Positions 1 through 5,261 of a DNA stretch of 5,627 nt are shown piece by piece (the stretch's first letter is position 1; each line of letters begins with the position of its first letter). Origin of the DNA: Candidatus Uhrbacteria bacterium (GTDB lineage Bacteria > Patescibacteriota > Patescibacteriia > UBA9934 > UBA10169); contig DNYJ01000010.1 in the NCBI GenBank assembly GCA_003505155.1, positions 1 to 5,627 on the forward strand, written 5' to 3'. A program made the translations under genes and the position numbers. Below the pieces are notes generated by a model that was not told the DNA's origin, made no database searches, and was given only the letters and a program-made list of their open reading frames with translations.

Positions 1-42
1 AAAATGGTTGAGGAGTCGGATAAGGTGCTCGTGTTTGGATAA
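1..42 (+). CDS. Possible 3' end of an upstream plus-strand gene
   Basis: Frame 1 is open from the first base to a TAA at 40-42 and would encode a 13-residue tail, KMVEESDKVLVFG. The peptide is soluble and unremarkable and cannot be assigned to a family. If real, this gene converges on the sigma-factor gene and is followed by an AT-rich stretch with a T tract. Thirteen open codons can easily occur by chance, so this is only a possibility. Confidence 0.25.
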   Translation, partial: KMVEESDKVLVFG

Positions 43-75
43 GAAGTTTTGGTGCAAAGCTCTTAATATTGTTCA

Positions 76-86
76 TTTTTTTTTTT
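76..86 (+). other. Homopolymer T tract (11 T)
   Basis: Eleven consecutive T residues lie 34 bases after the possible upstream stop at 40-42. This could be the U tract of an intrinsic terminator for plus-strand transcription. However, I find no convincing GC-rich stem directly before it; the best is a 4-bp GCAA/TTGT pairing. It is recorded as a T tract, not called a terminator. Confidence 0.4.
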
Positions 87-106
87 GCGTACAGTGATCA
101 TATACT

Positions 107-142
107 GCTTGTCTTCAAGCACGGTTATGAAACCGGACAAGC
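107..142. repeat. Imperfect inverted repeat / hairpin downstream of the sigma gene
   Basis: GCTTGTC (107-113) is complementary to GACAAGC (136-142). Nested inside, CGGTT (122-126) pairs with AACCG (131-135) around an ATGA loop. Together they form a two-part stem with an eight-base bulge at 114-121. A competing small hairpin, GCTTG (107-111) with CAAGC (116-120), uses the same left arm. The element lies about 70-100 bases past the sigma stop codon. It could mark the 3' end of that transcript, but no U tract follows it on either strand, so it is not a canonical intrinsic terminator. Confidence 0.4.
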
Positions 143-190
143 CGCGACCCCATCAAAAAGAAGACCCCCGTGCGAGACGGAGGCAAGAAT

Positions 191-213
191 GGAGCGTCAG
201 AAGGGAGCGTCAG
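191..213. repeat. Short direct duplication at the sigma-gene stop codon
   Basis: GGAGCGTCAG occurs at 191-200 and again at 204-213, a perfect 10-base repeat with a 13-base period. The minus-strand TGA stop of the sigma-factor frame (212-210) lies in the right-hand copy. It looks like a small local duplication at the gene's 3' end. Confidence 0.5.
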
Positions 214-662
214 GCGCCCAGGAGACGGCGAAGTTCGATGAGGCGGCAGCGGATGGCATTCAGAAGCTTTGGATCCGTTTTCGCATGACGGAGAATCACG
301 CGCGCTTCGATCTGGCGCACACGTTCGCGGCTGATCCCCCACGCGTCCCCGATAGACTTGAGCGGAGGCTGATCTTCATCATCGAGCGGGAACCTGCTCC
401 GGACGATGTTCACGTCGCGAGGCTCCTCGCGCCGCTCGACATTGCCGAAGAATTCGCAGAAGAAGGCTTCGAGATGCGCCAGCTCGCGGCGGGCGAGCAT
501 CATCGTCTCCGGCGACACTGTTCCATGATCCTCAACCAGACTTCCGAACAGATCACCCTCGTCACTGTCCGCCGAAGACATCGGCTGATCAAGGCGTCTC
601 GCCGGCCGAGAGAGCGCCCACAGAGCCTCGAGTCGGAAAGCCTCCCTCGTCGGGATTCCGTC
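210..662 (-). CDS. Sigma-70 family RNA polymerase sigma factor, C-terminal part (regions 3.2 and 4), out of frame with its N-terminal part
   Basis: This frame carries the C-terminal half of a sigma-70 factor. Region 3.2 (the sigma finger) is recognisable as RRLDQPM followed by GDLFGSLVEDH. Region 4 ends in a helix-turn-helix with the hallmark GISRERVRQIEARV, which in family members binds the -35 element and the beta flap. It stops at TGA (212-210). The frame is open up to an ATG at 860, but homology-like sequence begins only near 660, so the coordinates give the credible portion. The 662 boundary is the proposed frame switch, not a start codon; an in-frame GTG lies at 683-681 and an ATG at 581-579, neither with a convincing ribosome binding site. 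With the upstream fragment it would make one protein of about 351 residues. Independent translation cannot be excluded but would give a sigma factor without a core-binding region 2. Confidence 0.8.
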   Translation of the reverse strand, partial: DGIPTREAFRLEALWALSRPARRLDQPMSSADSDEGDLFGSLVEDHGTVSPETMMLARRELAHLEAFFCEFFGNVERREEPRDVNIVRSRFPLDDEDQPPLKSIGDAWGISRERVRQIEARVILRHAKTDPKLLNAIRCRLIELRRLLGA

Positions 663-1266
663 CCCTCTTCCGACGCCGTTCACGTGTATCGGCAATGACG
701 GCGGCACGCACCTCTTCCGAAGAAAGGCTTCCGCCCCCCGAGATCTCGCGCGAGTGCAGAACCCTTGCGACACGCCCGGCGGCCTGCTTGACTCCCATGC
801 CAAGATGCACGCCAGCGCGTTCGTCGAAAGCCATGAGGGCTCGACGCATCGTCTGATCAATCCGGCTTTGCGCGTAGGTCGTGAACTCCCCGCGCGAATG
901 GTCGTAGAGTTCCATTGCGCGAAGGAGACCGATGTTGCCCTCGCTCACGAGATCCATGAAGTCGAACCCAACCGCTGTAGCCCACACTCTAAAGCGGCGA
1001 GCTCGGAGTATCACGAACCGCTGGTTGCGGCCGACGAATTCTTGAACCGCTCGGTCGCGCTCGCGTCCCGGCTCCTTGGGAATCTGCGCGAAGAAAGCTC
1101 TGGCTCCTCCATGGGAAAAGGGTGTGAGCCGCGAGACGCTCTCCAAGTACAGAGCCGCCGAACCTAGATCTCCTTCGTGCCCGGCGGATCGCTCGACTCG
1201 AGAGGACGGCTCACCGGCATCCTCATCCATAAAGAGATGCTGAACGAACGGATTTGCAGACGTCAT
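589..1266 (-). CDS. Sigma-70 family RNA polymerase sigma factor, N-terminal part (regions 1.2 to 3), frameshifted near its 3' end
   Basis: The product resembles an RpoD/RpoS-type sigma factor, which directs core RNA polymerase to promoters. Region 1.2-like sequence is at residues 34-62. Region 2.1 is at about 77-92 (NQRFVILRARRF), 2.2 at 101-122 (FMDLVSEGNIGLLRAMELYD) and 2.3-2.4 at 123-145 (FTTYAQSRIDQTM). A region 3-like helix with SSEEVRAAV follows. After about residue 201 the frame no longer looks like a sigma factor and stops at 589; the adjacent frame then supplies regions 3.2 and 4. Removing one G from the GGGG run (plus-strand CCCC 662-665) fuses the two as ...RRRKRDGIPTREAF... I chose ATG 1266 over the upstream ATG 1374 because AAGGGAG lies five bases before it and a candidate promoter lies just upstream. 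Region 2.4 has SRIDQ where primary sigmas have WWIRQ, suggesting an alternative factor. Confidence 0.85.
   Translation of the reverse strand: MTSANPFVQHLFMDEDAGEPSSRVERSAGHEGDLGSAALYLESVSRLTPFSHGGARAFFAQIPKEPGRERDRAVQEFVGRNQRFVILRARRFRVWATAVGFDFMDLVSEGNIGLLRAMELYDHSRGEFTTYAQSRIDQTMRRALMAFDERAGVHLGMGVKQAAGRVARVLHSREISGGGSLSSEEVRAAVIADTRERRRKRGRNPDEGGFPTRGSVGALSAGETP
662..665 (-). other. Proposed frameshift site in the sigma gene (GGGG on the coding strand)
   Basis: The coding strand reads AAG AGG GGA CGG in the upstream frame. Deleting one G from the four-G run gives AAG AGG GAC GGA ATC, which leads directly into the frame encoding regions 3.2 and 4. Both frames stay open across a wide overlap (589-860), so the exact site is inferred from where sigma-like sequence stops and restarts. 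The homopolymer is the simplest position for a one-base indel, whether in the genome or in the assembly. Confidence 0.6.
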
Positions 1267-1271
1267 GGTGT

Positions 1272-1278
1272 CTCCCTT
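1272..1278 (-). promoter_or_regulatory. Shine-Dalgarno site deciding the sigma start
   Basis: The minus strand reads AAGGGAG, then ACACC, then ATG at 1266. This is the only strong ribosome binding site at a normal distance in the window, and it favours ATG 1266 over the in-frame ATG at 1374. Confidence 0.7.
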
Positions 1279-1290
1279 CGACGTTTGGAC

Positions 1291-1319
1291 ACCATAACCG
1301 AACCCGAGAGATGACGCAA
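1291..1319 (-). promoter_or_regulatory. Candidate sigma-70 promoter for the sigma-factor gene
   Basis: On the minus strand a -35 box TTGCGT (1319-1314) and a -10 box TATGGT (1296-1291) are separated by exactly 17 bases. Each matches the consensus at four of six positions or better. Initiation would fall near 1284, leaving a leader of about 18 bases that includes the AAGGGAG site. The agreement of promoter, leader and Shine-Dalgarno supports the call; it rests on consensus matching only. Confidence 0.5.
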
Positions 1320-1351
1320 GTTGAATTTTATGCAACACTGGCCTCACTCCT

Positions 1352-2668
1352 ATGTCTTCTCTCTGCCCCAACAAAGACCGATGTGGATCGTGCGCGTGGT
1401 CGCATATTCCTTACGAGAAACAGCTCAAACAAAAACTCTCCGACATCAACGGCTCGTTCAAGTTGAAAAAACTCGGCGAGCGCGTGTTTGAGATTTTACC
1501 TTCGCCTCAAACTGAACATTACCGCAACCGAATGGATTTCGTGATTGATTTCGAAGGCCGCGTCGGTATGCGAGAGAAGGGTAAGTGGTGGAAAGTCATT
1601 GACAACCATGTGTGCTTTCTTGGCATGGAGAGAATCGAGGAACTCTTTATGATGGTCCGCGACTGGACGAAGACTGCAGGACTCTCCTTCTATGATCGCA
1701 AAGCGGGCACGGGACTCTTGCGCTACGCCGTGATTCGCGCAACGACGACCGACGAAGCGATGGTGATCATCGTGACAAGCAAACCTGAGCTTGGAGAACG
1801 GGAAACTCTGCGTAAAACACTCGATCTCCTTACCACCTCCATGACCTCCACGACATCCCTCATCCACTCCGTCAACGAGACGATCTCCGACGTCTCCTTT
1901 GGCACACAGCTTGAGACGATTTCCGGCTCCGGTTTCATGGAGGAAGTGATCGCCGACTGTCGTTTCCGCATGACACCAAACGCCTTTTTCCAAACCAACC
2001 CCTACGCCGCTCCGATGCTTCTTAACACCGTGCGCGAGTTCGCAGGCGATCTCTCTGGCAAGACTGTGCTTGACTTGTACTGCGGAAGCGGATTTTTCGG
2101 GATCGGCCTCGCAAGATTCCATCTCACATCGACAGAGCCAGTAACCATCGAAGCACCCAAAGGCTGTTTGCGACTGGGGACAAATTCCGAGAGTTTACGA
2201 TTCGGAATTTCCCGCCCGAATGACCGCCAGCCCGACAGAGTCATTCTGGCGGGAAGTCATTCGGTCGGGCGGGCGTCGGCAATCGCCCACAGCAACCACG
2301 GCGGCAGAGCGCGCATCATCGGCGTCGAGCTCGTGCCCGAAGCGATTCAAGACGCTCGCGTGAACGCAGAGCTCAATAGCGTCGGCGTCAAATTTTATGA
2401 AGCGAAGACGGAGGACTTCGACTGGGGTCAATACAAGGCCGATGTCGTTATTCTCGATCCCCCGCGCATGGGGCTCCACGACAAAGCCCTCGCCGACATC
2501 CTATGCATCAAGCCGGAGACGATCGTCTACGTTTCCTGCAATTACAAAAACTTCGCCCGAGAACTCGTCTTGCTGTGCGAGATCTATCACGTCGAAGCCA
2601 TGCGGGCGATCGACATGTTCCCCCACACGCCCCACGTCGAACTTGTCACAAAGCTTGTGAGGAAGTAA
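1352..2668 (+). CDS. 23S rRNA/tRNA (uracil-5-)-methyltransferase, RlmC/RlmD/TrmA family, with an internal insertion
   Basis: The product would transfer a methyl group from S-adenosylmethionine to C5 of a uridine in rRNA or tRNA. The N-terminus opens with the iron-sulfur cysteines C5, C11 and C14 (C-x5-C-x2-C), with the fourth probably C88. There is no TRAM domain ahead of them, as in RlmC. FFQTNP is at 212-217. SAM motif I, VLDLYCGSGFFG, is at 239-250. IIGVEL resumes at 322, DPPRMGL is at 369-375, the nucleophile is C396 in VSCN, and the catalytic glutamate is probably E430 in the RlmC-like tail MFPHTPHVEL. At 438 residues it is longer than TRAM-less relatives because about 64 residues (257-320) are inserted between motif I and IIGVE. 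All catalytic motifs remain in frame, so it may be active. ATG 1352 is chosen because C5 lies immediately after it; no Shine-Dalgarno is visible. Era follows after nine bases. Whether the substrate is 23S rRNA or tRNA cannot be told. Confidence 0.93.
   Translation: MSSLCPNKDRCGSCAWSHIPYEKQLKQKLSDINGSFKLKKLGERVFEILPSPQTEHYRNRMDFVIDFEGRVGMREKGKWWKVIDNHVCFLGMERIEELFMMVRDWTKTAGLSFYDRKAGTGLLRYAVIRATTTDEAMVIIVTSKPELGERETLRKTLDLLTTSMTSTTSLIHSVNETISDVSFGTQLETISGSGFMEEVIADCRFRMTPNAFFQTNPYAAPMLLNTVREFAGDLSGKTVLDLYCGSGFFGIGLARFHLTSTEPVTIEAPKGCLRLGTNSESLRFGISRPNDRQPDRVILAGSHSVGRASAIAHSNHGGRARIIGVELVPEAIQDARVNAELNSVGVKFYEAKTEDFDWGQYKADVVILDPPRMGLHDKALADILCIKPETIVYVSCNYKNFARELVLLCEIYHVEAMRAIDMFPHTPHVELVTKLVRK
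2120..2311 (+). other. In-frame insertion of about 64 codons inside the methyltransferase Rossmann fold
   Basis: In RlmC, RlmD and TrmA the helix after motif I (here GIGLARF, ending at 2119) is followed within a few residues by the strand of IIGVE (here from 2315). In this gene about 64 residues lie between them, without similarity to any part of the family that I recognise. The length is a multiple of three and contains no stop. The boundaries are approximate because some native linker, perhaps the GGRAR just before IIGVE, must be included. The site is expected to be a surface loop of the SAM domain, where extra sequence could be tolerated. Confidence 0.65.
2177..2273. repeat. Double palindromic repeat within the methyltransferase coding sequence
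   Basis: Two adjacent hairpins fill the core of the insertion. In the first, AAATTCCGA (2182-2190) is perfectly complementary to TCGGAATTT (2202-2210) around an 11-base loop, and GGG 2177-2179 can extend it to CCC 2211-2213. In the second, CCCGCCC (2211-2217) pairs with GGGCGGG (2267-2273), GAATGAC (2218-2224) with GTCATTC (2256-2262) and CGCCAG (2225-2230) with CTGGCG (2246-2251), leaving two four-base bulges. AGTCATTC also repeats directly at 2239-2246 and 2255-2262. The GTCATTC and GGCGGGA words recall dispersed palindromic repeats known from many bacterial genomes. Copy number elsewhere cannot be judged from this window. Confidence 0.75.
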
Positions 2669-2675
2669 GCTCCTC
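2659..2675 (+). promoter_or_regulatory. Small hairpin covering the only Shine-Dalgarno-like site before era
   Basis: GAGGA (2659-2663) is the only purine-rich ribosome-binding-like sequence before the Era ATG at 2678, and it lies farther away than usual (14 bases). It can pair with TCCTC (2671-2675) across a seven-base loop that contains the methyltransferase stop codon (2666-2668). Ribosomes finishing the methyltransferase would open this stem, so translational coupling is plausible. A 5-bp stem could also be chance. Confidence 0.3.
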
Positions 2676-2677
2676 CC

Positions 2678-3523
2678 ATGAAATCCGGTTTCGCCGTTCT
2701 TGTCGGACGCTCCAACGTCGGCAAGTCAACGCTGATCAACAATCTTATCGGCAGCAAGGTCGCCATCACGACGCCCAAAGCCCAAACCACGCGCCATGCC
2801 ATCCACGGCGTTTTTACGGATGACGAGCGCGGTCAGATCGTGTTTGTTGACACGCCCGGCCTCCTGCAGAAACGCGACGCCTTGACGAAGCGCCTGCTCT
2901 ACATTCTCAAAGACTCGCTCGAGGACATTGACGTGATCCTCTACGTCGTGGACGCGACGCGCGAAATCGGCGACGAGGAAAAGGCGGTTGGACGCATTGT
3001 GCGCGAAGCACAGGGAAAGAAGATTTTGGTCATCAATAAAATCGATTCAAAGCAAGCCCGCTCCATTGACTTCTACCGCGACTGGACGGACAAGTTCGAC
3101 GCAGTACTGGAAGTCTCGGCTCTGCGAGGAACGCACTTGGAAAAATTGCGCGAGGTTATTTTCGATCTTCTGCCCGAGGGCGAGTTCTTCTATCCCAAAG
3201 GCCAACTCACCAATCTGACAAACGAAGAATTGATCGGCGAACTCATCCGCGAGAAAGTCTTTCTGCGTTTGCATGAAGAAGTCCCTTACTCAACCCATGT
3301 CGTCGTCGAGGAAGTCGAGGAGCGCGCGGACGGCACGCTCTACGTCAAGGCCAACATCGTCACGAGCGAGGAACGCCACAAAGGCATCATCGTCGGCAAG
3401 GGCGGGCGGGGTATTCGCGAAGTCGGACAGAGCGCGCGCAAGGACTTGGAAACGATTACCGGCGGGAAAGTGTTCCTCGATCTCATGGTGGAAGTTGATC
3501 AACATTGGGTGGAAAGGATATAA
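2678..3523 (+). CDS. era: GTPase Era
   Basis: Era is an essential GTPase that binds the 3' end of 16S rRNA and acts in late assembly of the 30S subunit. The G domain shows G1 GRSNVGKS at residues 10-17, a G2 region TTPKAQTTRH at 31-40 with its conserved threonines, G3 DTPG at 58-61, G4 NKID at 120-123 and G5 SAL at 147-149. A linker then leads to the C-terminal KH domain, with the RNA-binding loop GIIVGKGGRGIREVG at 236-250. This two-domain order is diagnostic of Era rather than of Der or YsxC. At 281 residues it is about 20 shorter than the E. coli protein and ends soon after the last KH strand (FLDLMVEVDQHWVERI), so the usual terminal segment is reduced. It starts nine bases after the methyltransferase stop and is probably co-transcribed with it; no separate promoter is evident. 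Confidence 0.97.
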   Translation: MKSGFAVLVGRSNVGKSTLINNLIGSKVAITTPKAQTTRHAIHGVFTDDERGQIVFVDTPGLLQKRDALTKRLLYILKDSLEDIDVILYVVDATREIGDEEKAVGRIVREAQGKKILVINKIDSKQARSIDFYRDWTDKFDAVLEVSALRGTHLEKLREVIFDLLPEGEFFYPKGQLTNLTNEELIGELIREKVFLRLHEEVPYSTHVVVEEVEERADGTLYVKANIVTSEERHKGIIVGKGGRGIREVGQSARKDLETITGGKVFLDLMVEVDQHWVERI

Positions 3524-3524
3524 T
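3495..3524 (+). promoter_or_regulatory. Candidate promoter overlapping the era stop codon
   Basis: A perfect -10 hexamer TATAAT (3519-3524) spans the last codon and TAA stop of era. A -35-like TTGATC (3495-3500), four of six to consensus, lies 18 bases upstream. Initiation would be expected near 3531, only about two bases before the next gene's ATG at 3533, giving an almost leaderless mRNA. No Shine-Dalgarno precedes that ATG at a normal distance, which fits. The hexamer arises partly from the stop codon, so chance is possible. Confidence 0.4.
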
Positions 3525-3532
3525 AGCCGCCT

Positions 3533-4066
3533 ATGCCACTCTTCTCCGGACTTCCCTGGCTTCGTGGTGAGCACACCGAGCCGCGGCGAGACGCACCGAA
3601 ACATGATCATGAAGATTTTTCGGAACTCGAAAAGCATTTCTTCGAGCAAGGCGAAGATGCGGCGGCCATGAAGAAGTCGCCGGAGGAACGGATTTCCGAT
3701 CTCAACATCGCCGAGCAAGAAAAAAAGACAGGGCATCTTGAACGCGGATTTTTCGAGCGGTCGGACATCGCCGACATGGTAAACACACTCAAGCGAACAG
3801 GCAACCTCGACAGCATCAACCAACCGCCGGAAGTCAAAGTCGCCTTCCTGCGCAACATGGCCGATCAGTTGAAAGCCAAGAAAGCGGCTTTCAAGAGCAT
3901 GAATCCCGTTCCTTTCGAAGACGTCCAGCGTCTCACTAAAAAAATCGCCCGCATGGAAGATCTGCAAGTGAAATACGGAATGGAAATTGATTTCGACGGC
4001 GGTCCAGACGGTGGCGAAGAAATCACCCTCGACGAAGAAGAGGAAGAAGAACCCCTCGCGGCTTAG
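3533..4066 (+). CDS. Hypothetical protein with charged helical body and acidic C-terminal tail
   Basis: I do not recognise this 177-residue protein. It is strongly charged and lacks a signal peptide, a membrane segment or cysteines, so it is probably cytoplasmic. Residues 1-35 look flexible and rich in Pro, Arg and His (MPLFSGLPWLRGEH...). About 47-80 are charged and helical (EERISDLNIAEQEKK, ERGFFERSDIADMV). About 98-147 are predicted helical (KVAFLRNMADQLKAKKAAF, VQRLTKKIARMEDLQVKYGM). Residues 151-173 are highly acidic, ending in a run of glutamates. Codons are used as in the neighbouring genes and the frame is clean for its whole length, so it is very likely a real gene. It starts nine bases after era and may use its own promoter over the era stop. 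Its 3' end converges on the lipoprotein gene with a 15-base gap. ATG 3533 is the first in-frame start; an internal ATG at residue 46 is less likely. Confidence 0.8.
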   Translation: MPLFSGLPWLRGEHTEPRRDAPKHDHEDFSELEKHFFEQGEDAAAMKKSPEERISDLNIAEQEKKTGHLERGFFERSDIADMVNTLKRTGNLDSINQPPEVKVAFLRNMADQLKAKKAAFKSMNPVPFEDVQRLTKKIARMEDLQVKYGMEIDFDGGPDGGEEITLDEEEEEEPLAA

Positions 4067-4081
4067 CCAGCGCCATCCGTG

Positions 4082-4993
4082 TTAATCGTGTTTTATTTCC
4101 ACCACCTCATACCCCAAAAACGATTCCAAAATACCAAGAGGTGAGATGATCGAGATGGCTCCAAGGGAAAGCGGGTTCAAGGTGACTTTGAGGATGAGCG
4201 GGTTGTCGCGGTTGGCGAGGATCGAGTAGGCGCCGAACCAGTTACTTGCTTGGATGGTTCTCACTTGCTGACGTTCGCCGTTCACCGTAACACGCGCCGA
4301 GCCAAATTCGGGAGACGCTTCGAGTTTGTAGAGATCTTTGTAACGAGAGACTTCCTCGGCCTCGCCTTTGAGACGATTGAGAGCGTTTGAAATGTTGTCG
4401 GCGAGCTCGAGTGGACGGAGCACGTTGTCAAAAAGTCCCACCGAGAGGGAGGAGACTCGCGTTTCGACAAGCTCGTCATATTTCTCTCTCGAGAGCCAGA
4501 GAATGGAGTTATCCTCGATGACACCGCGATCGCCTTCGCCCCAATAGGCTGGCAGATAGATAGTTTTGGCGACTTCAAGCGAGTTCGTCGCAAGCGATCC
4601 CATCACATCCACCTCTTCATACTCGCGTTGCGGCGGCTCCGGAGCATCGTCGGAAATGCCTTGAACTTCTTCATTATACTGCTCTCGAGCTTGAATGGAG
4701 GTTTCCGTTTCGCGCCGAACGCGCAGGGTCCAAGAAAGATCCGCCGATGATCCCGGCGCATAGGCTTCCACCGTTACCATGCGCCGCCCCACGTTGCTTC
4801 CGAGATCCTCGGAAATCCCTCCGCCGAACCCAAGCACCGTGCCACGTATCACAAGCTCGGATCCCGATGAGAGATTGAGAGCCTCTGCATTTGCTCCGCG
4901 TTCCTCTGCGCTCGTCTGTCGCGGCAACTGCGGGACCTGACATCCAGCTCCAATGAGCGTAAGGGTGAGTAAACCGAGAGCGAGTTTTGACAT
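4082..4993 (-). CDS. Putative lipoprotein of unknown function
   Basis: The 303-residue product begins with a short signal peptide, MSKLALGLLTLTLIGAGC. C18 is the likely lipidated cysteine; glycine at the -3 position is unusual for a lipobox, but the charged start, hydrophobic core and GC junction fit. The mature protein would be anchored to a membrane on the outer side. After a Pro/Ala-rich linker come beta-rich segments (SELVIRGTVLGFGGG, GRRMVTVEAYAP, LSWTLRVRRE). An acidic stretch with PEPPQREYEEVDV and a segment SILWLSREKYDELVE follow. The C-terminal part contains NWFGAYSILANRDNPLILKV and a hydrophobic tail, LGAISIISPLGILESFLGYE. I do not recognise the family. ATG 4993 is chosen over the upstream ATG 5200 because only it starts a signal peptide, and the longer frame would overlap the thioredoxin-like gene. 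It begins 10 bases after that gene, so the two are probably one operon. The nearest AAGG is about 17 bases upstream, so ribosome binding is not obvious. Confidence 0.85.
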   Translation of the reverse strand: MSKLALGLLTLTLIGAGCQVPQLPRQTSAEERGANAEALNLSSGSELVIRGTVLGFGGGISEDLGSNVGRRMVTVEAYAPGSSADLSWTLRVRRETETSIQAREQYNEEVQGISDDAPEPPQREYEEVDVMGSLATNSLEVAKTIYLPAYWGEGDRGVIEDNSILWLSREKYDELVETRVSSLSVGLFDNVLRPLELADNISNALNRLKGEAEEVSRYKDLYKLEASPEFGSARVTVNGERQQVRTIQASNWFGAYSILANRDNPLILKVTLNPLSLGAISIISPLGILESFLGYEVVEIKHD

Positions 4994-5003
4994 ACAATGT
5001 GAA

Positions 5004-5258
5004 TTATTTTCCTTCTGCGAGCTTCCGGAGAGATTCCTCGTCCGTTCCTCCGCAGATAAATGCATCCGTCTCCGTGTTGATGAAAAACGGCACGCCACCG
5101 CATCGCCCTTTGTCGTACTTCTCAAATTCGGTGGCATTCTTTTCATTATTCCACGTCTCTTTCTTCTCAATCTTGATTCCCTCCGCGATGAGTTTGTCAA
5201 CTATCGGCATCATCTTGACGCAGTGCGGACAGGTTTCGCCGTAGAATTCGATGAACAT
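5004..5258 (-). CDS. Small thioredoxin-fold (thioredoxin/glutaredoxin-like) protein with CPHC motif
   Basis: This 84-residue protein is a minimal thioredoxin fold. FIEFYGETCPHCVKM at 2-16 supplies the first strand and a CxxC redox site (C10 and C13), and VPFF at 56-59 supplies the expected cis-proline loop. The strand TDAFICGG and a final helix, EESLRKLAEGK, complete it. CPHC is the dipeptide context of oxidising DsbA proteins, yet there is no signal peptide, so the protein should be cytoplasmic unless exported in another way. Two further cysteines, C53 and C69, lie in CGG contexts, the first three residues before the cis-proline pair. The length is closer to glutaredoxins than to thioredoxin (about 105). 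It probably leads an operon with the lipoprotein. No Shine-Dalgarno is seen before ATG 5258. Partner and substrate are unknown. Confidence 0.9.
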   Translation of the reverse strand: MFIEFYGETCPHCVKMMPIVDKLIAEGIKIEKKETWNNEKNATEFEKYDKGRCGGVPFFINTETDAFICGGTDEESLRKLAEGK

Positions 5259-5261
5259 AGC

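Noticed and set aside
69..698. Plus-strand open frame of 209 codons
   Set aside because: It lies antisense to the sigma factor, has no recognisable motif and low-complexity Arg-rich content, and runs through the region explained by sigma regions 3.2-4.
589..860. Programmed ribosomal frameshift in the sigma gene
   Set aside because: There is no stop codon near the switch in the upstream frame, no classic slippery heptamer and no clear stimulatory structure; a one-base indel is simpler.
1321..1351. Plus-strand promoter for the methyltransferase using TTGAAT at 1321
   Set aside because: No acceptable -10 box lies at 16-18 bases before the start codon; TTGGAC at 1285 likewise has no good partner.
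1267..1374. N-terminal extension of the sigma protein from ATG 1374
   Set aside because: The extension overlaps the start of the divergent methyltransferase, lacks sigma-like content and covers the predicted promoter; ATG 1266 has a strong Shine-Dalgarno.
1496..2122. Minus-strand open frame of 208 codons
   Set aside because: It is antisense to conserved methyltransferase motifs, and its composition is that of a reverse-strand shadow.
3290..3967. Minus-strand open frame of 225 codons
   Set aside because: It is antisense to the 3' end of era and the following gene, both better supported, and shows no family motif.
4036..4057. Purine-rich GAAGAAGAGG-type repeat
   Set aside because: It is simply the run of glutamate codons in the acidic tail, not an independent repeat.
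4055..4105. Bidirectional terminator between the convergent hypothetical and lipoprotein genes
   Set aside because: The only stem, CGCGGC against GCC-A-GCG with a three-base loop, is weak and no proper U tract follows directly; the gap is just 15 bases.
4994..5200. 69-residue N-terminal extension of the lipoprotein frame
   Set aside because: It overlaps the thioredoxin-like gene, is Arg-rich without structure, and would bury the signal peptide.
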